A stretch of 64,000 nucleotides of DNA, taken from positions 15,201,724 to 15,265,723 of the forward strand of contig OU744736.1 of assembly GCA_916613615.1 (NCBI GenBank), read 5' to 3'. Source of the DNA: Steromphala cineraria. Lineage: Eukaryota; Mollusca; Gastropoda; Trochida; Trochidae. The notes beneath the pieces were generated by a model. That model saw nothing but the letters and a program-made list of their open reading frames with translations, was not told where the DNA came from and made no database searches. Every line of letters begins with the position of its first letter. The stretch's first letter is position 1. The translations under genes and the position numbers were made by a program. Positions 41,245-53,474 of the stretch are shown one piece after another.

Positions 41245-42914
41245 AAAAAAATAGAGCCATTGGCTCTGTAGCTCATCAGGCATCATATCAAGTTTGCTTT
41301 ATACAGGCCAGATGAGCTAAAAATGAAACTGATGTTACCTATTGCAAGAAAACCTATTAAAAAATTACAAAACAAATGTTACGATTTCGGAATAAATTTC
41401 CTTACCCAAATGATTTATAATTATTCAACATTTTCTAGATCGCCAATATCAGACAGTGAAGAAGTCCACACTAAAATATCCAAGGAGAAATAAATTTGCC
41501 ATAGACTGTCATATAATGGAGAAAAAATAGGTTTTTAAGATTGTGACCCCTGTGACCCTATTTGGGGTCATTGGGTCACGAAACCTACAGTTTAGAATCC
41601 CAATTGGCCAAGAAGTATACATGCAGTCTTTCAGCTCAATAGACCTTTTGGAGCTAAAGATGATGATGAAAATAAGTTTTTAAGGTTGTGACCCCTGTGA
41701 CCCTATTTGGGGTCATGGGGTCACGAAACCTACAATTAAGAATCCCGATTGGCCAAGGAGTCTGCACATATCATTTTCAACTCTATAGTCCTTTGAGTAC
41801 TGGAGAAAAAAATGAAAATAGGTTTTTAAGGTTGTGACCCCTGTGACCCTTTTTGGGGTCACAGGTTCACCAAAGTTACAAATTAGAATCCCCATTGTCC
41901 AAGGAGTCTGCACATATCACTTTCAACTCTCTAGTCCTTTTAGAACTGGTGAAGAAGATGAGAGTTGGTTTTTAAGGTTGTGACCCCTGTGGCCCTATTT
42001 GGGGTCATGGGGTCACGAAATCTACAAATTAGAATCCCCATTGTCCAAGGAGTCTGCACATATCACTTTCAACTCTCTAGTCCTTTTAGAACTGGAGAAG
42101 AAGATGAAAATAGGTTTTTAAGGTTGTGACCCCTGTGACCCATTTTGGGGTCACAGGTTCACCAAAGTTACAAATTAGAATCCCCATTGTCCAAGGAGTC
42201 TGAACATATCATTTTTAACTCTCTACTCCTTTTGGAACTGGTGAAGAAGATGAGAGTTGGTTTTTAAGGATGTGACCCCTGTGACCCTTTTTGGGGTCAC
42301 AGGTTCACCAAAGTTACAAATTAGAATCCCCATTGTCCAAGGAGTCTGCACATATCACTTTCAACTCTCTAGTCCTTTTAGAACTGGAGAAGAAGATGAA
42401 AATAGGTTTTTAAGGTTGTGACCCCTGTGACCCTATTTGGGGTCACAGGGTCACCAAAGTTACAAATTAGAATCCCCATTGTCCAAGGAGTCTGCACATA
42501 TCATTTTTAACGCTCTACTCCTTTTGGAACTGGTGAAGAAGATGAGAGTTGGTTTTTAAGGTTGTGACCCCTGTGGCCCTATTTGGGGTCATGGGGTCAC
42601 GAAATCTACAAATTAGAATCCCCATTGTCCAAGGAGTCTGCACATATCACTTTCAACTCTCTAGTCCTTTTAGAACTGGAGAAGAAGATGAAAATAGGTT
42701 TTTAAGGTTGTGACCCCTGTGACCCTATTTGGGGTCACAGGGTCACCAAAGTTACAAATTATAATCTCCATATGCTAAGGTACCTGTACAAAAAATTTCA
42801 GCTCTCTAATGTGTATGGTTCATGAGGAGAAGTCGAAAGTGTCAAAAGTTTACGGATGGACGACGGGCCATGCCATAAGCCCATCTGGACTTTCAGTCCT
42901 GATGAGCTAAAAAT
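41245..42914 (-). mobile_element. Inverted 1.67-kb copy of the satellite-bearing element
   Basis: Reads AAAAAAATAGAGCCATTGGCTC at the left and CTGATGAGCTAAAAATT at the right, i.e. the 18,122-21,416 element reversed. It contains about eight of the 146-bp units in reverse complement (AGAAGATGAAAATAGGTTTTTAAGG blocks) with more divergence and no clean 730-bp order. Confidence 0.8.
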
Positions 42915-43756
42915 TAGAAATTCTTATTGAGATTACAATTACTTACTTACAATTATACAAATATCAAACCACTCAAAATCAGTCCTTATACAAGAGAACT
43001 TAATATAGAAGAAGAAGAAGAAATAGTTTATTCCGTTGTCACACATCTGTACTTACAATAAAATGCTAATAAATGCACTAAAAAGTATACATCAATAAGA
43101 TATATAAAATGTGCTAAAATGTGTACAGATGTCCGGCCATTAGACCTACGAGACAACCTTTACCCATGAAAACGTAAAATATAGTACTAAAAAGTATATA
43201 TTAAACATGATAGAATGAGATAAGATACATTTGAGGAATATTATGGGTGATGGAGAGAGTAGTTTATAAAAATACTGTTAATATATGAGATCCATCAGCG
43301 CTGTCACAATGGCTCAGCAGTCAGAACCTTGGGTTCAGTGTTCAGGAGTATCAGCTCTCAAGGTGAGGGCCCATTTCGCCAAAAATATTTGCAAATGGCA
43401 AAATTAGATTTGTGTTAATTTTCAAAAGCGATAGTTAGTTGGCACTTTGACCTAAAAAAATCATCAATTATATAGTTTGAAAATAATTACAATAAATTTC
43501 AATATTTGCCAAGGGCAGAGGGCATCATCAAGATAATTCCCCGAAGTAGAACAATTAGGAGCATGGCCCATACCAATCTAAATAAATTTAGATCAACAGG
43601 TTTTATATTTGGTCATACTGTTGATCAAAATTTATTTAGATTGGGCCCATACCTTTGTGAACGTGTTTCCGACGTGTACCCGACACGACAGCACTTGATG
43701 AACGCACAGAAAAGAATAAACATTAACAATGTGCTTTTGACAATGAGGAAGATAGA

Positions 43757-43962
43757 TGATTTAAGCAGTATTTTATTCCCACAACAAGACAATTATTCAC
43801 AAAAATGAAATGTGACATATACAAATTGAAAGGAAAAAGGATCAGCAAACATGCAAAAGTAGCCTATATTAATGCTTCTCCTAAAACACACTTACAGAAC
43901 AATTATGTGACTACATTTTTGTAAAATACAAGAAAATGTAACTAAGCTTGTATTATTATATA
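43757..43962 (-). pseudogene. LINE 3' UTR fragment
   Basis: The reverse complement matches 54,361-54,560 of the LINE at 51,433 (CAAGCTTAGTTACATTTTCTTGTATTTT, GGAGAAGCATTxATATAGGCTAC, TGTTGTGGGAATAAAATACTG-like). It carries no coding sequence. Confidence 0.7.
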
Positions 43963-44605
43963 AACTTTTAGTGACGTCACTCCATTGTTCTTTGAGCTTT
44001 TTATCTATTTTAATTTCCTTCTGACTCGTATGGCAAGGGAATTATTCCAGTATGTCCCTCAGATGCAGGTTATTATCAAGATAATCGCCCTGCAAGGCAG
44101 GATATTATTATTATGATTTTGATTAAAGTCAAAGTGTCAACTGACAATCAATTTTGAAAAATATCACAAATCTTATTTTGACACTGCAAATGTTGTGGCG
44201 ATATGCCGGCTCAAACCCGCATAGATTACACTCCCAAACGTCAAACCCAACGCTGTGACAGCGCTGACATTCATCGTTTGTTAGGTCCTCTTATAACAGA
44301 GGTCTTGGTTTGGGTTTTTGGATATTTTACGGCCGCCTCAGTTATTTCACGCCCTTTCACGTTATCGGTCATATCAATGTTATTATATAACTGGTTGGCG
44401 GTTTATAAAATAGATAACACATAATCCGTGGACATTATCAATAACAAAGGATGTTTGGTACCATATTGACATCGGAAGCTAAGATTCACGATTGGTATCA
44501 TGTCATTCATGTAATGAAAGGCTGATTTTTATTAAAGTTTCGTTTTCATTCTTTGACAAAGAATTTGCATCTCAGATTATCGGAATTAGTTGCTTACATT
44601 TGAAA

Positions 44606-44730
44606 CATTAGGTGGTACCCATATTGAAAGATATCTCGGAGTTAACCCATATACCATTTTGTAGAACATACATAATTTATGAAACTGACGCCTCGAAGCT
44701 AAAGAGGAAAAAACCCGATGATACAAAGTT
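44606..44730 (-). pseudogene. LINE pol fragment
   Basis: Complementary to ~53,060-53,170 of the LINE ORF: GGTACCCATATTGAAAGATAT and ATTTATGAAACTGACGCCTCG match with scattered differences. Probably the same degraded minus-strand LINE as 43,757-43,962, interrupted by ~640 bp of other sequence. Confidence 0.65.
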
Positions 44731-44941
44731 AGATGATGCAAAGGTGTACAAATGATTGATTATTTCAAGAATGGTTCAGTAATCAAAATATGTTTGTGAA
44801 GTTTTGTAAAATCTGAATACCACCATACCATCCTGTGTTATAATCACATGATGTGTTAATTTTCACGAAATAATAAAATAATTGAATGGTAATAAATTGC
44901 GTATATTGAGCAATGAATTGTGGTCACTTAGAAACGTAGTG

Positions 44942-46571
44942 TTAAAGGGGAACTAGTACTTAAGAGGCTTTCACACCTAATTGACCAGCAGTTACGTAAT
45001 GCCATAGCCGAGGAAAGAGGTCACGTGACACGGACTGGGTGCCGACCAAACGAGGTGCGGTCATTGTGACCGGGGAAATCCCTTTATGACATGCGGTCGT
45101 TGATTGGCTGAATCATTATCTTGTTCCTATCGAGCACTGAGCTGTTTTGTCTTAGAGAAATGTTTTCGAATCTAAAATGATCCAGCGGAATAGAATCGAG
45201 CAATCATTATGTTTTGTCAGATGAAACAAAATTAACACGCATTGTCGTGTAGCTTCAGATTTTCAAATTCTGTATAGTATAGTTTTGTAACCAAAATGTT
45301 TTATACAATCTTCATTTATGCTTAAGTAACATCACAACAGTACAGTATATGCATGTTAAGGTGATCGGGAAAAAAGTAACAGGAAAAAAAGTAATGTTAA
45401 TCATACATGAAATAAGATACGCAAACAACCAATAGGCTTATTCAAATGCGTGTCCTTCAGAAAACAAAGATAATTTGCGGATAATAACATCATATCGATG
45501 AACACAATCCGTACATAGGTAACAATTTGAAAAATAGTTTTTAAAGAGATCACTCATTTTAGAATAATAATCGGTCTTGAATAACTACAACAAAATATAC
45601 TTGTTTTGAACTGGCAGAATCCTCTTCTTACATGTGAGTGCACCCGTTCAATTAAGATAACAGAATAAATAGCTATTATCCTACGGCAATGTTCTAATTT
45701 GCTGGCTGCAGCCTCAGATAAAAAATAAATCAAAGTTAAGTCAAGAGAGTCTATTACTCTTGTTGATAAATTGGTGTAATAGTTAAATGTTACTGTTTTC
45801 CAAGATAGTCAGATAGATAGTTGCCGAATAAAATAATCCTTATGTCAAATCAAACTTCAATACTAGGCAAACCCAGTAACATCTGCAAACTAATTACGTA
45901 CCAAAAATTTAAAAATTCACTCATATATCTTCGTGAGTTTATCATGAGGTAATGGAATAATTTTAGAGTTCAATATCACATGCCAAGTCGATGAAAAATG
46001 TCCGTTGAGGATACAATGTTGTTGTTGGGTTGGAGTTTAACGTCTTCTTTCACCTTACGGTGATGTCGCCGACGTGGATTGAGGATAAAAGGTTGATTAT
46101 AAGATTATAGGTAAAAAAGGCCTAGGAAAAAAAGTACCAGAAAAAAAGTCCTCAGGAAAAAGTCCTTTTATCGTAAAAACACATTACATTGATCTTGACA
46201 TCAAAGTTTTTGTAAAGAATGCATCCTTGAGTATTAATAATTGAAAACTATGTTTGTTGTAACTGAGAAAGTAATCTTTGCAATTGATATTGTAAAGAAA
46301 GTATGAAGTGTTTATGTATAATGACTTTAAATACATGGATAAAATTATTAAATTTAACCAAGAAGGATGTTACGATAACTAATTAAGGATTAAAATTGAG
46401 AGCTTATAATTGTATTGAAGAACTCAACGACTTGAATGTGTGATTTTAGCTGACTGGATCAAAGCAGTTCTGCGTTGTCATGTGAGTTTAGCTGAGTTAA
46501 TCAAAGAAGGCTACTCTATCAGGAGATGCAAGAGCTAACAATGTTTGCGAAGGGTGGAACACCAAGTTCTT
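44942..46571 (+). repeat. 1.63-kb duplicated block, copy A
   Basis: Nearly identical to 49,262-50,886, from TTAAAGGGGAACTAGTACTT to ACCAAGTTCTT. No coding capacity was seen. It includes the left part of a TIR element (see 45,359-46,826). Confidence 0.92.
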
Positions 46572-46826
46572 CAACTTGGTTGGGCACCACCCACCCAAGT
46601 GCCTGGCGAACCATCGATTGGTTCAAAAATGATAAATTTGTTGAGGTTATGTTGAAATATTAATGTGGAAATGTCACAAATATCACGATATCATAAATGT
46701 ATGTTGAATCATATACAAAGTAAATGTAAATAAACTTTTTAATCAAAATCTTTGGGTTTTACAAATAGGACTTTTTTCCTAGGCAAAATTAGGACTTTTT
46801 ACCGGGACTTTTTTTTACCGAACACC
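45359..46826. mobile_element. 1.47-kb non-autonomous TIR element
   Basis: The left end AGGTGATCGGGAAAAAAGTAA is inverted at the right as TTTTTTTTACCGAACACCT. Subterminal blocks of 'aaaaaagtcc'/'ggactttttt' are repeated on both sides. The duplicate at 49,678-50,886 lacks the right end. Confidence 0.6.
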
Positions 46827-46929
46827 TATTATAACCTTCATAAATATTTTTTTATGAATGTGCGTTGCTGTTGTTAAATTGAGTTAAGATTTAATCTTTG
46901 TCTAAATTTTTCAAATAGATCAAATATAT

Positions 46930-48030
46930 ATCACGGCAATATAGTTGCATTAATGCAGTTCAAAATCGTGCAGCTAGGTTCTTCTTAGCAGTAGGGAGCA
47001 AAACCCCTAACCTAGCAATTCGTGGCGAAATGGGCTGGCTGTCTCAATATACTAAGCAAAGGATCGAGGTTCTTCGTTTTTGGCGTAAACTCAATACTCT
47101 AGAGTCTTATAGAATACCTAGTATTGTCAGTAGATGGTCAGGTCGTTGGCGAAGTTCTTGGTATAATGGAGTTCATAAATTATTAGTCAGCTATCATTTA
47201 CCTGTAACTGATGTGTTTAATATTTCTCATGAGGAGTTTACTGCGTCTATAGAACATCTTAAGACCTTAGACTGTTTTGATTGGTTTTCTGGACTTTGGA
47301 ATGATAGCGGGCAGGAAAATGGAAATAAACTACGTTCATATCGTCTTTTCAAAGATTTTCTGCAGGTTGAACGCTATGTTGAAATTATTATGCCTCGGGC
47401 TCACCGTAGTGTATTGAGTAAATTTCGCTGTGGCACTTTGCCATTAGAGATAGAAGTGGGTAGATATTCTCGTCCTAAAGTTTCTCTTCATGATAGGGTT
47501 TGTACCCGTTGTAACAGTAATGTTGTCGAAGATGAATTGCATTTTCTGGTTGACTGTGATTATTATTCAGATCTCAGATATAATCTTTGGATAGAAATAA
47601 CGAGTGCTCATCCTACATTCCAGTCCATGTCATCAATAGATAAAATGGTTTTCTTACTCAATAATAATCAGTTTATAAAGCCCCTTGCCGCTCTTTTATA
47701 TTCTATGTTTAGGCGCCGAAATATCTCGGCAGAATAGGATTTCACCATAACTTGCATTTTAAATATGTATATGTATGTATGCCAATGTGTGTGGATGTAT
47801 GAGTGTGTGAATGAGTGAGTGTGCGAGTGCGTGCGAGTGTCTTTGTGTATGTGTTTATGTGCTTATGTGTTATTTTAAAACAATGTTACTTTTAAAAGTC
47901 TTATCGTGTCTCATAGGCCACATGGCCGGATGCTGTTTTTATCAAAATGATTTTATGCAAACTGAATTTTATTGTACCATGCAGCATGTGACACGTTAAT
48001 AAAATATATTTCTTCTTCTTCTTCTTTCTT
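46930..48030 (+). pseudogene. 5'-truncated LINE fragment, C-terminal part of pol
   Basis: The open frame 47,030-47,737 extends upstream in frame from about 46,957 (NAVQNRAARFFLAVG, then NLAIRGEMGW). It includes the C-x2-C motif VCTRCNSNVVEDELHFLVDC of the LINE C-terminal zinc finger. The reverse transcriptase is absent. The 3' end has GGCCACATGGCCGG, AATAAAATATA and a (TTC)n tail at ~48,010. It belongs to the same broad jockey/CR1-like class as 22,320-23,225 but a different family. Confidence 0.75.
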
Positions 48031-48831
48031 CTATATCATCTTTCTTTAACAGGTATCATAAACAGTGTTGTCTCCTCGGATTTCAGGCAGTGAAATAAAC
48101 GGGATTATTTTTACTTGTTTAATTGTGAGGATAATAAAATACATCGCTGATATTTGTAATCACTGTACTCACACCCAATACATTGATAAAATATACATCA
48201 CGTTAGTACCACCTTATCTATCTCTGTTATTTTCTTTTATGACGACCGGTCACCTGTCATTTTATACGTTGTGTATCTATAGCAATGAAAGTGCGAAATG
48301 TCTAGTCGTATGACGTAAACAGTGACATAATTGTCCGGGCACTAACTAACTTGTCATCACAATAGGCGACAGATTGTCTGGCCTAGTGACCAACGAATTT
48401 GTACATAACAGTGACCGCCGACTGTTTTGGTATCTTACTGCAGACCGAATGTCTAGACTAGTGACTAACGTATTCGTACATGGCAGTGACCGCCAATTGT
48501 CCTGGCACCTTTCTGCAGACAAAATGTTAACCAATGATATTGAAGAATATAATCCGACCAATGAAAAGAAGAAAAAGAATGTAAATTTATTTCATAGGAC
48601 TCCCCTTCATCACTATATGTAAACCTTGATGGAGCATGTATGATGTTAACAAATGCAGCGGATCATATACATGGATACTTCTAGCAGGTTTGTTTTTTGC
48701 TTGTTCATACGAGTTAAGGAAAAACCCACCCCCCTTATTCAATATTTTGTAATAATATATGATAAGATGAAAGAGAAGCAACCATACCTTTGTGTAGGTT
48801 TATTCGTAGAGGAAACGGGTTCGTAGATGGG

Positions 48832-49252
48832 ATTTTTACACGTTCGTAAAGAAAAACACTTTCGTATAGAGTGACAAATTGTGAAATAAGTTCATATAAA
48901 CAATAAATTATCGTTGTAAATGATAGTATACATATTCAAAGGAGAATATTTGTACATCCAATGTATTAATACGATCTATGTAATGTCTTGTATAAATAAA
49001 CTGAGTAGATACTTTGTAAATAGTACATCAAAGTATATAATATATATACACAATATTAAATGAAAATTTGAAGACCTCTTCGAAGCTTTTTCCCTGAAAA
49101 ATAACGGTCTCTACGAAACCGTTCCCCATACCATGCTAGACAAGGTTGCTGCGCAGTTAAAATAGCGCAGAGTAGGCAGCGCGCTGATTGAGATTTACGA
49201 CCCTCTCGGGGCCTCAATAATAAAACACTGGAAGTGAAAAAATTGAAGTTGG
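48832..49252 (+). repeat. 421-bp direct repeat, copy B1
   Basis: From ATTTTTACACGTTCG to GAAAAAATTGAAGTTGG. An almost identical copy is at 50,888-51,307, 2,056 bp downstream. It contains hairpins AACGGT/ACCGTT and CTGCGC/GCGCAG near its right end. Confidence 0.9.
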
Positions 49253-49261
49253 AGACCCCCT

Positions 49262-50886
49262 TTAAAGGGGAACTAGTACTTAGAGGCTTTCACACCTAAT
49301 TGACCAGCAGTTACGTAATGCCATAGCCGAGGAAAGAGGTCACGTGACACGGACTGGGTGCCGACCAAACGAGGTGCGGTCATTGTGACCGGGGAAATCC
49401 CTTTATGACATGCGGTCGTTGATTGGCTGAATCATTATCTTGTTCCTATCGAGCACTGAGCTGTTTTGTCTTAGAGAAATGTTTTCGAATCTAAAATGAT
49501 CCAGCGGAATAGAATCGAGCAATCATTATGTTTTGTCAGATGAAACAAAATTAACACGCATTGTCGTGTAGCTTCAGATTTTCAAATTCTGTATAGTATA
49601 GTTTTGTAACCAAAATGTTTTATACAATCTTCATTTATGCTTAAGTAACATCACAACAGTACAGTATATGCATGTTAAGGTGATCGGGAAAAAAGTAACA
49701 GAAAAGTAATGTTAATCATACATGAAATAGGATACGAAAACAACCAATAGGCTTATTCAAATGCGTGTCCTTCAGAAAACAAAGATAATTTGCGGATAAT
49801 AACATCATATCGATGAACACAATCCGTACATAGGTAACAATTTGAAAAATAGTTTTTAAAGAGATCACTCATTTTAGAATAATAATCGGTCTTGAATAAC
49901 TACAACAAAATATACTTGTTTTGAACTGGCAGAATCCTCTTCTTACATGTGAGTGCACCCGTTCAATTAAGATAACAGAATAAATAGCTATTATCCTACG
50001 GCAATGTTCTAATTTTCTGGCTGCAGCCTCAGATAAAAAATAAATCAAAGTTAAGTCAAGAGAGTCTATTACTCTTGTTGATAAATTGGTGTAATAGTTA
50101 AATGTTACTGTTTTCCAAGATAGTCAGATAGATAGTTGCCGAATAAAATAATCCTTATGTCAAATCAAACTTCAATACTAGGCAAACCCAGTAACATCTG
50201 CAAACTAATTACGTACCAAAAATTTAAAAATTCACTCATATATCTTCGTGAGTTTATCATGAGGTAATGGAATAATTTTAGAGTTCAATATCACATGCCA
50301 AGTCGATGAAAAATGTCCGTTGAGGATACAATGTTGTTGTTGGGTTGGAGTTTAACGTCTTCTTTCACCTTACGGTGATGTCGCCGACGTGGATTGAGGA
50401 TAAAAGGTTGATTATAAGATTATAGGTAAAAAAGGCCTAGGAAAAAAAGTACCAGAAAAAAAGTCCTCAGGAAAAAGTCCTTTTATCGTAAAAACACATT
50501 ACATTGATCTTGACATCAAAGTTTTTGTAAAGAATGCATCCTTGAGTATTAATAATTGAAAACTATGTTTGTTGTAACTGAGAAAGTAATCTTTGCAATT
50601 GATATTGTAAAGAAAGTATGAAGTGTTTATGTATAATGACTTTAAATACATGGATAAAATTATTAAATTTAACCAAGAAGGATGTTACGATAACTAATTA
50701 AGGATTAAAATTGAGAGCTTATAATTGTATTGAAGAACTCAACGACTTGAATGTGTGATTTTAGCTGACTGGATCAAAGCAGTTCTGCGTTGTCATGTGA
50801 GTTTAGCTGAGTTAATCAAAGAAGGCTACTCTATCAGGAGATGCAAGAGCTAACAATGTTTGCGAAGGGTGGAACACCAAGTTCTT
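49262..50886 (+). repeat. 1.63-kb duplicated block, copy A2
   Basis: Near-identical copy of 44,942-46,571 with small indels. It lies between the two 421-bp repeats. Identity this high implies a recent event or gene conversion. Confidence 0.92.
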
Positions 50887-50887
50887 T

Positions 50888-51307
50888 ATTTTTACACGTT
50901 CGTAAAGAAAAACACTTTCGTATAGAGTGACAAATTGTGAAATAAGTTCATATAAACAATAAATTATCGTTGTAAATGATAGTATACATATTCAAAGGAG
51001 AATATTTGTACATCCAATGTATTAATACGATCTATGTAATGTCTTGTATAAATAAACTGAGTAGATACTTTGTAAATAGTACATCAAAGTATATAATATA
51101 TATTCACAATATTAAATGAAAATTTGAAGACCTCTTCGAAGCTTTTTCCCTGAAAAAAAACGGTCTCTACGAAACCGTTCCCCATACCATGCTAGACAAG
51201 GTTGCTGCGCAGTTAAAATAGCGCAGAGTAGGCAGCGCGCTGATTGAGATTTACGACCCTCTCGGGGCCTCGATAATAAAACACTGGAAGTGAAAAATTG
51301 AAGTTGG
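50888..51307 (+). repeat. 420-bp direct repeat, copy B2
   Basis: Copy of 48,832-49,252. It begins exactly where block A2 breaks off, cutting away the right end of the TIR element that A2 contains. Confidence 0.9.
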
Positions 51308-51437
51308 CGCAGGGAGGATTTCGAAAGCTTATAATATAACATTTTGAAGTTCTTTCAGTTTTCATGGTCAGAAACTTTCGGGAGACCCCTCGTTCACACG
51401 AGAACCCGGTATCGTAAATAAAATGTAGGTAATGTAG

Positions 51438-53474
51438 ATGAATGGGTACGTACGCAAATTAATGAGACGCCGAAACCGTTTACACAAAATTGCTAAAAAG
51501 AAAAATGATACTTCTTGTTGGAACCGCTTTAAAGTTGTTAGAAATAAAGTCATTTCAGAAGTCAGAAAAGCTAAACGTGAATATGATTTAAAACTTGACG
51601 ACATTATCAACACTGAGAGGGGGACTAAATCGTGGTGGAGACTAGTTAATAAGCATATCAAGAAAAATAGCAAATCAGGAAAGCAGTTCCCGCCTATCAG
51701 GCATAATGATAAAGTTTTAGAAAATGCAGATGATATAGCCAATGTATTTAATGACTATTTCACGACGCAAGCACAAGTCGATGAACCATATAATAAACCA
51801 CCACCTCCTACTTACAGTGTAAACCATTTAGACACTTTATGTTTGACTGAAAGTGAAGTCTGTGACATATTACTTTCTTTAGATACCAGAAAAGCTAAAG
51901 GCCCAGATAATATCAGCAACAAACTTCTTAAAGTTTTAGCTAAGTCTCTCCACAAACCTATCACTAAATTATTTAACCTGTCCCTAAAACTCTCCAAATT
52001 TCCTGACATTTGGAAATATTCTACAGTTGTTCCACTTCACAAAAAGGGGAATGTTCATGACTGCAATAATTATAGACCAGTTGCTTTATCATCTTGCTTA
52101 GCTAAAGTATTTGAAAAGTGTATATTTAAGCATGTCTATAATTACTTTATAGATAATGAAATCATATCAAAACACCAATCTGGATTCAAACCTGGAGACT
52201 CCACCATTTACCAATTAACTGAACTATATCATGTCATATCGAAGGCTATGGAGGATGGTAAAGAGGTCAGAGCTATATTTTGTGATATTAGCAAAGCTTT
52301 TGATCGCGTTTGGCATGCAGGGTTGTTAGTTAAACTTGAATCGATTGGAATAACCGTAAATCTATTAAATTGGTTTGGAAATTATCTTAGTGACAGGAAA
52401 CAGTCGGTTGTTATAAATGGCCATCAATCGAATAAAAAATCTGTATCAGCTGGTGTTCCTCAAGGATCTGTTTTAGGGCCACTTCTATTTCTTGTCTACA
52501 TAAACGATCTAACAGACGGCTTGGTAAGTAACGTAAAACTTTTTGCAGATGACACTTCCCTTTACCTAGTCATTGAAGACCCCTTTCAAACCCAGACAGT
52601 ACTCAATAGCGATTTAAAACAAATTTCGGACTGGGCAAATCTGTGGCAGGTAAAGTTTAGTCCCGAGAAAACAGAAGCTATGTTATTTTCTAATAAAATT
52701 AATGCAAGCCCGAAACTACAACTTAGACTTAACGATACGGGAATTACTGAAGTACAAGAACACAAACACTTAGGTCTTATTCTACAAGATGACGGGAAAT
52801 GGGAGAAACATATTGATAGCATACTACGTAAAGCAAGTCCGCTAATAAATTGCTTGAGAAGCTTGAAATATAGACTGAATAGAGTATCCATTGAAACCAT
52901 GTATAGATCATTTATCATGCCCATTTTTGACTACTGTGATAACATCTGGGACAACTGTACAAAAGAGCAGGCGAATTTAATAGAGAAATTACATCTAGAC
53001 GCCCTGAGGACTATTACCGGTGCTGTTAGGGGTACAAGTCATGCAAAACTCTATTCTGAGACGGGTCTTTGCTCGTTAGCTTCGAGGCGTCAGTTTCATA
53101 AATTCTGCATGTTTTATAAAATGGTAAATGGATTAACTCCGAAATATCTTTCAATATGGGTACCCCCAAATGTGTCTAATGTAAGCAACTATAACTTACG
53201 CAATTGCGATAACCTGAGATGCACCACGGGGCGATTATCCCAATATAACAATTCTTTTCTTCCATCCACTGTTAAGATTTGGAATTCATTAGATATAAAT
53301 GTAAGAAATGCTAAATCACTAACAGAATTTAAAATGTTCGTTTCATGCGAACGAAACTTATCTCCAACATTCAAGAGGTACACACTGTATGGTTCAAGGC
53401 GAAATCAAATTCTTCTTTGTCGCATTCGACTTCATTCTCTCCCCACAGAGGCAACTCAGTCATACCTGAATTAG
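51438..53474 (+). CDS. LINE reverse transcriptase ORF (disrupted 3' end)
   Basis: 678 codons. Order: basic linker (KLMRRRNRLHKIAKKKN), RT from about residue 130 with KAKGPDNIS, PLHKKGN, NNYRPVALSS, ISKAFDRVWH, AGVPQGSVLGPLLF, and the catalytic FADDTSL at about residue 373, then the post-RT region. ATG 51,438 is only the first Met after the truncation point, not a true start. The last codons (after CRIRL) are read from the inserted TIR element. Without the insertion the frame would run on for ~90 more codons through the zinc finger. The ORF has no other stop or frameshift, so the copy is young, but it lacks the endonuclease. Confidence 0.92.
   Translation: MNGYVRKLMRRRNRLHKIAKKKNDTSCWNRFKVVRNKVISEVRKAKREYDLKLDDIINTERGTKSWWRLVNKHIKKNSKSGKQFPPIRHNDKVLENADDIANVFNDYFTTQAQVDEPYNKPPPPTYSVNHLDTLCLTESEVCDILLSLDTRKAKGPDNISNKLLKVLAKSLHKPITKLFNLSLKLSKFPDIWKYSTVVPLHKKGNVHDCNNYRPVALSSCLAKVFEKCIFKHVYNYFIDNEIISKHQSGFKPGDSTIYQLTELYHVISKAMEDGKEVRAIFCDISKAFDRVWHAGLLVKLESIGITVNLLNWFGNYLSDRKQSVVINGHQSNKKSVSAGVPQGSVLGPLLFLVYINDLTDGLVSNVKLFADDTSLYLVIEDPFQTQTVLNSDLKQISDWANLWQVKFSPEKTEAMLFSNKINASPKLQLRLNDTGITEVQEHKHLGLILQDDGKWEKHIDSILRKASPLINCLRSLKYRLNRVSIETMYRSFIMPIFDYCDNIWDNCTKEQANLIEKLHLDALRTITGAVRGTSHAKLYSETGLCSLASRRQFHKFCMFYKMVNGLTPKYLSIWVPPNVSNVSNYNLRNCDNLRCTTGRLSQYNNSFLPSTVKIWNSLDINVRNAKSLTEFKMFVSCERNLSPTFKRYTLYGSRRNQILLCRIRLHSLPTEATQSYLN

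Noticed and set aside
43506..43808. 100-codon open frame near the LINE fragment
   Set aside because: Its 3' part is antisense to a LINE 3' UTR copy and the rest has no recognisable motif.
44203..44424. 73-codon frame with a hydrophobic C-terminal half
   Set aside because: It lies within an interruption of a degraded LINE; no family resemblance and no splice signals in a sensible phase.
48832..51307. B1-A2-B2 as an LTR retrotransposon with 420-bp LTRs
   Set aside because: No TG...CA ends, no primer-binding site or polypurine tract, no gag or pol in the interior, no target duplication, and block A also exists without B at 44.9 kb.
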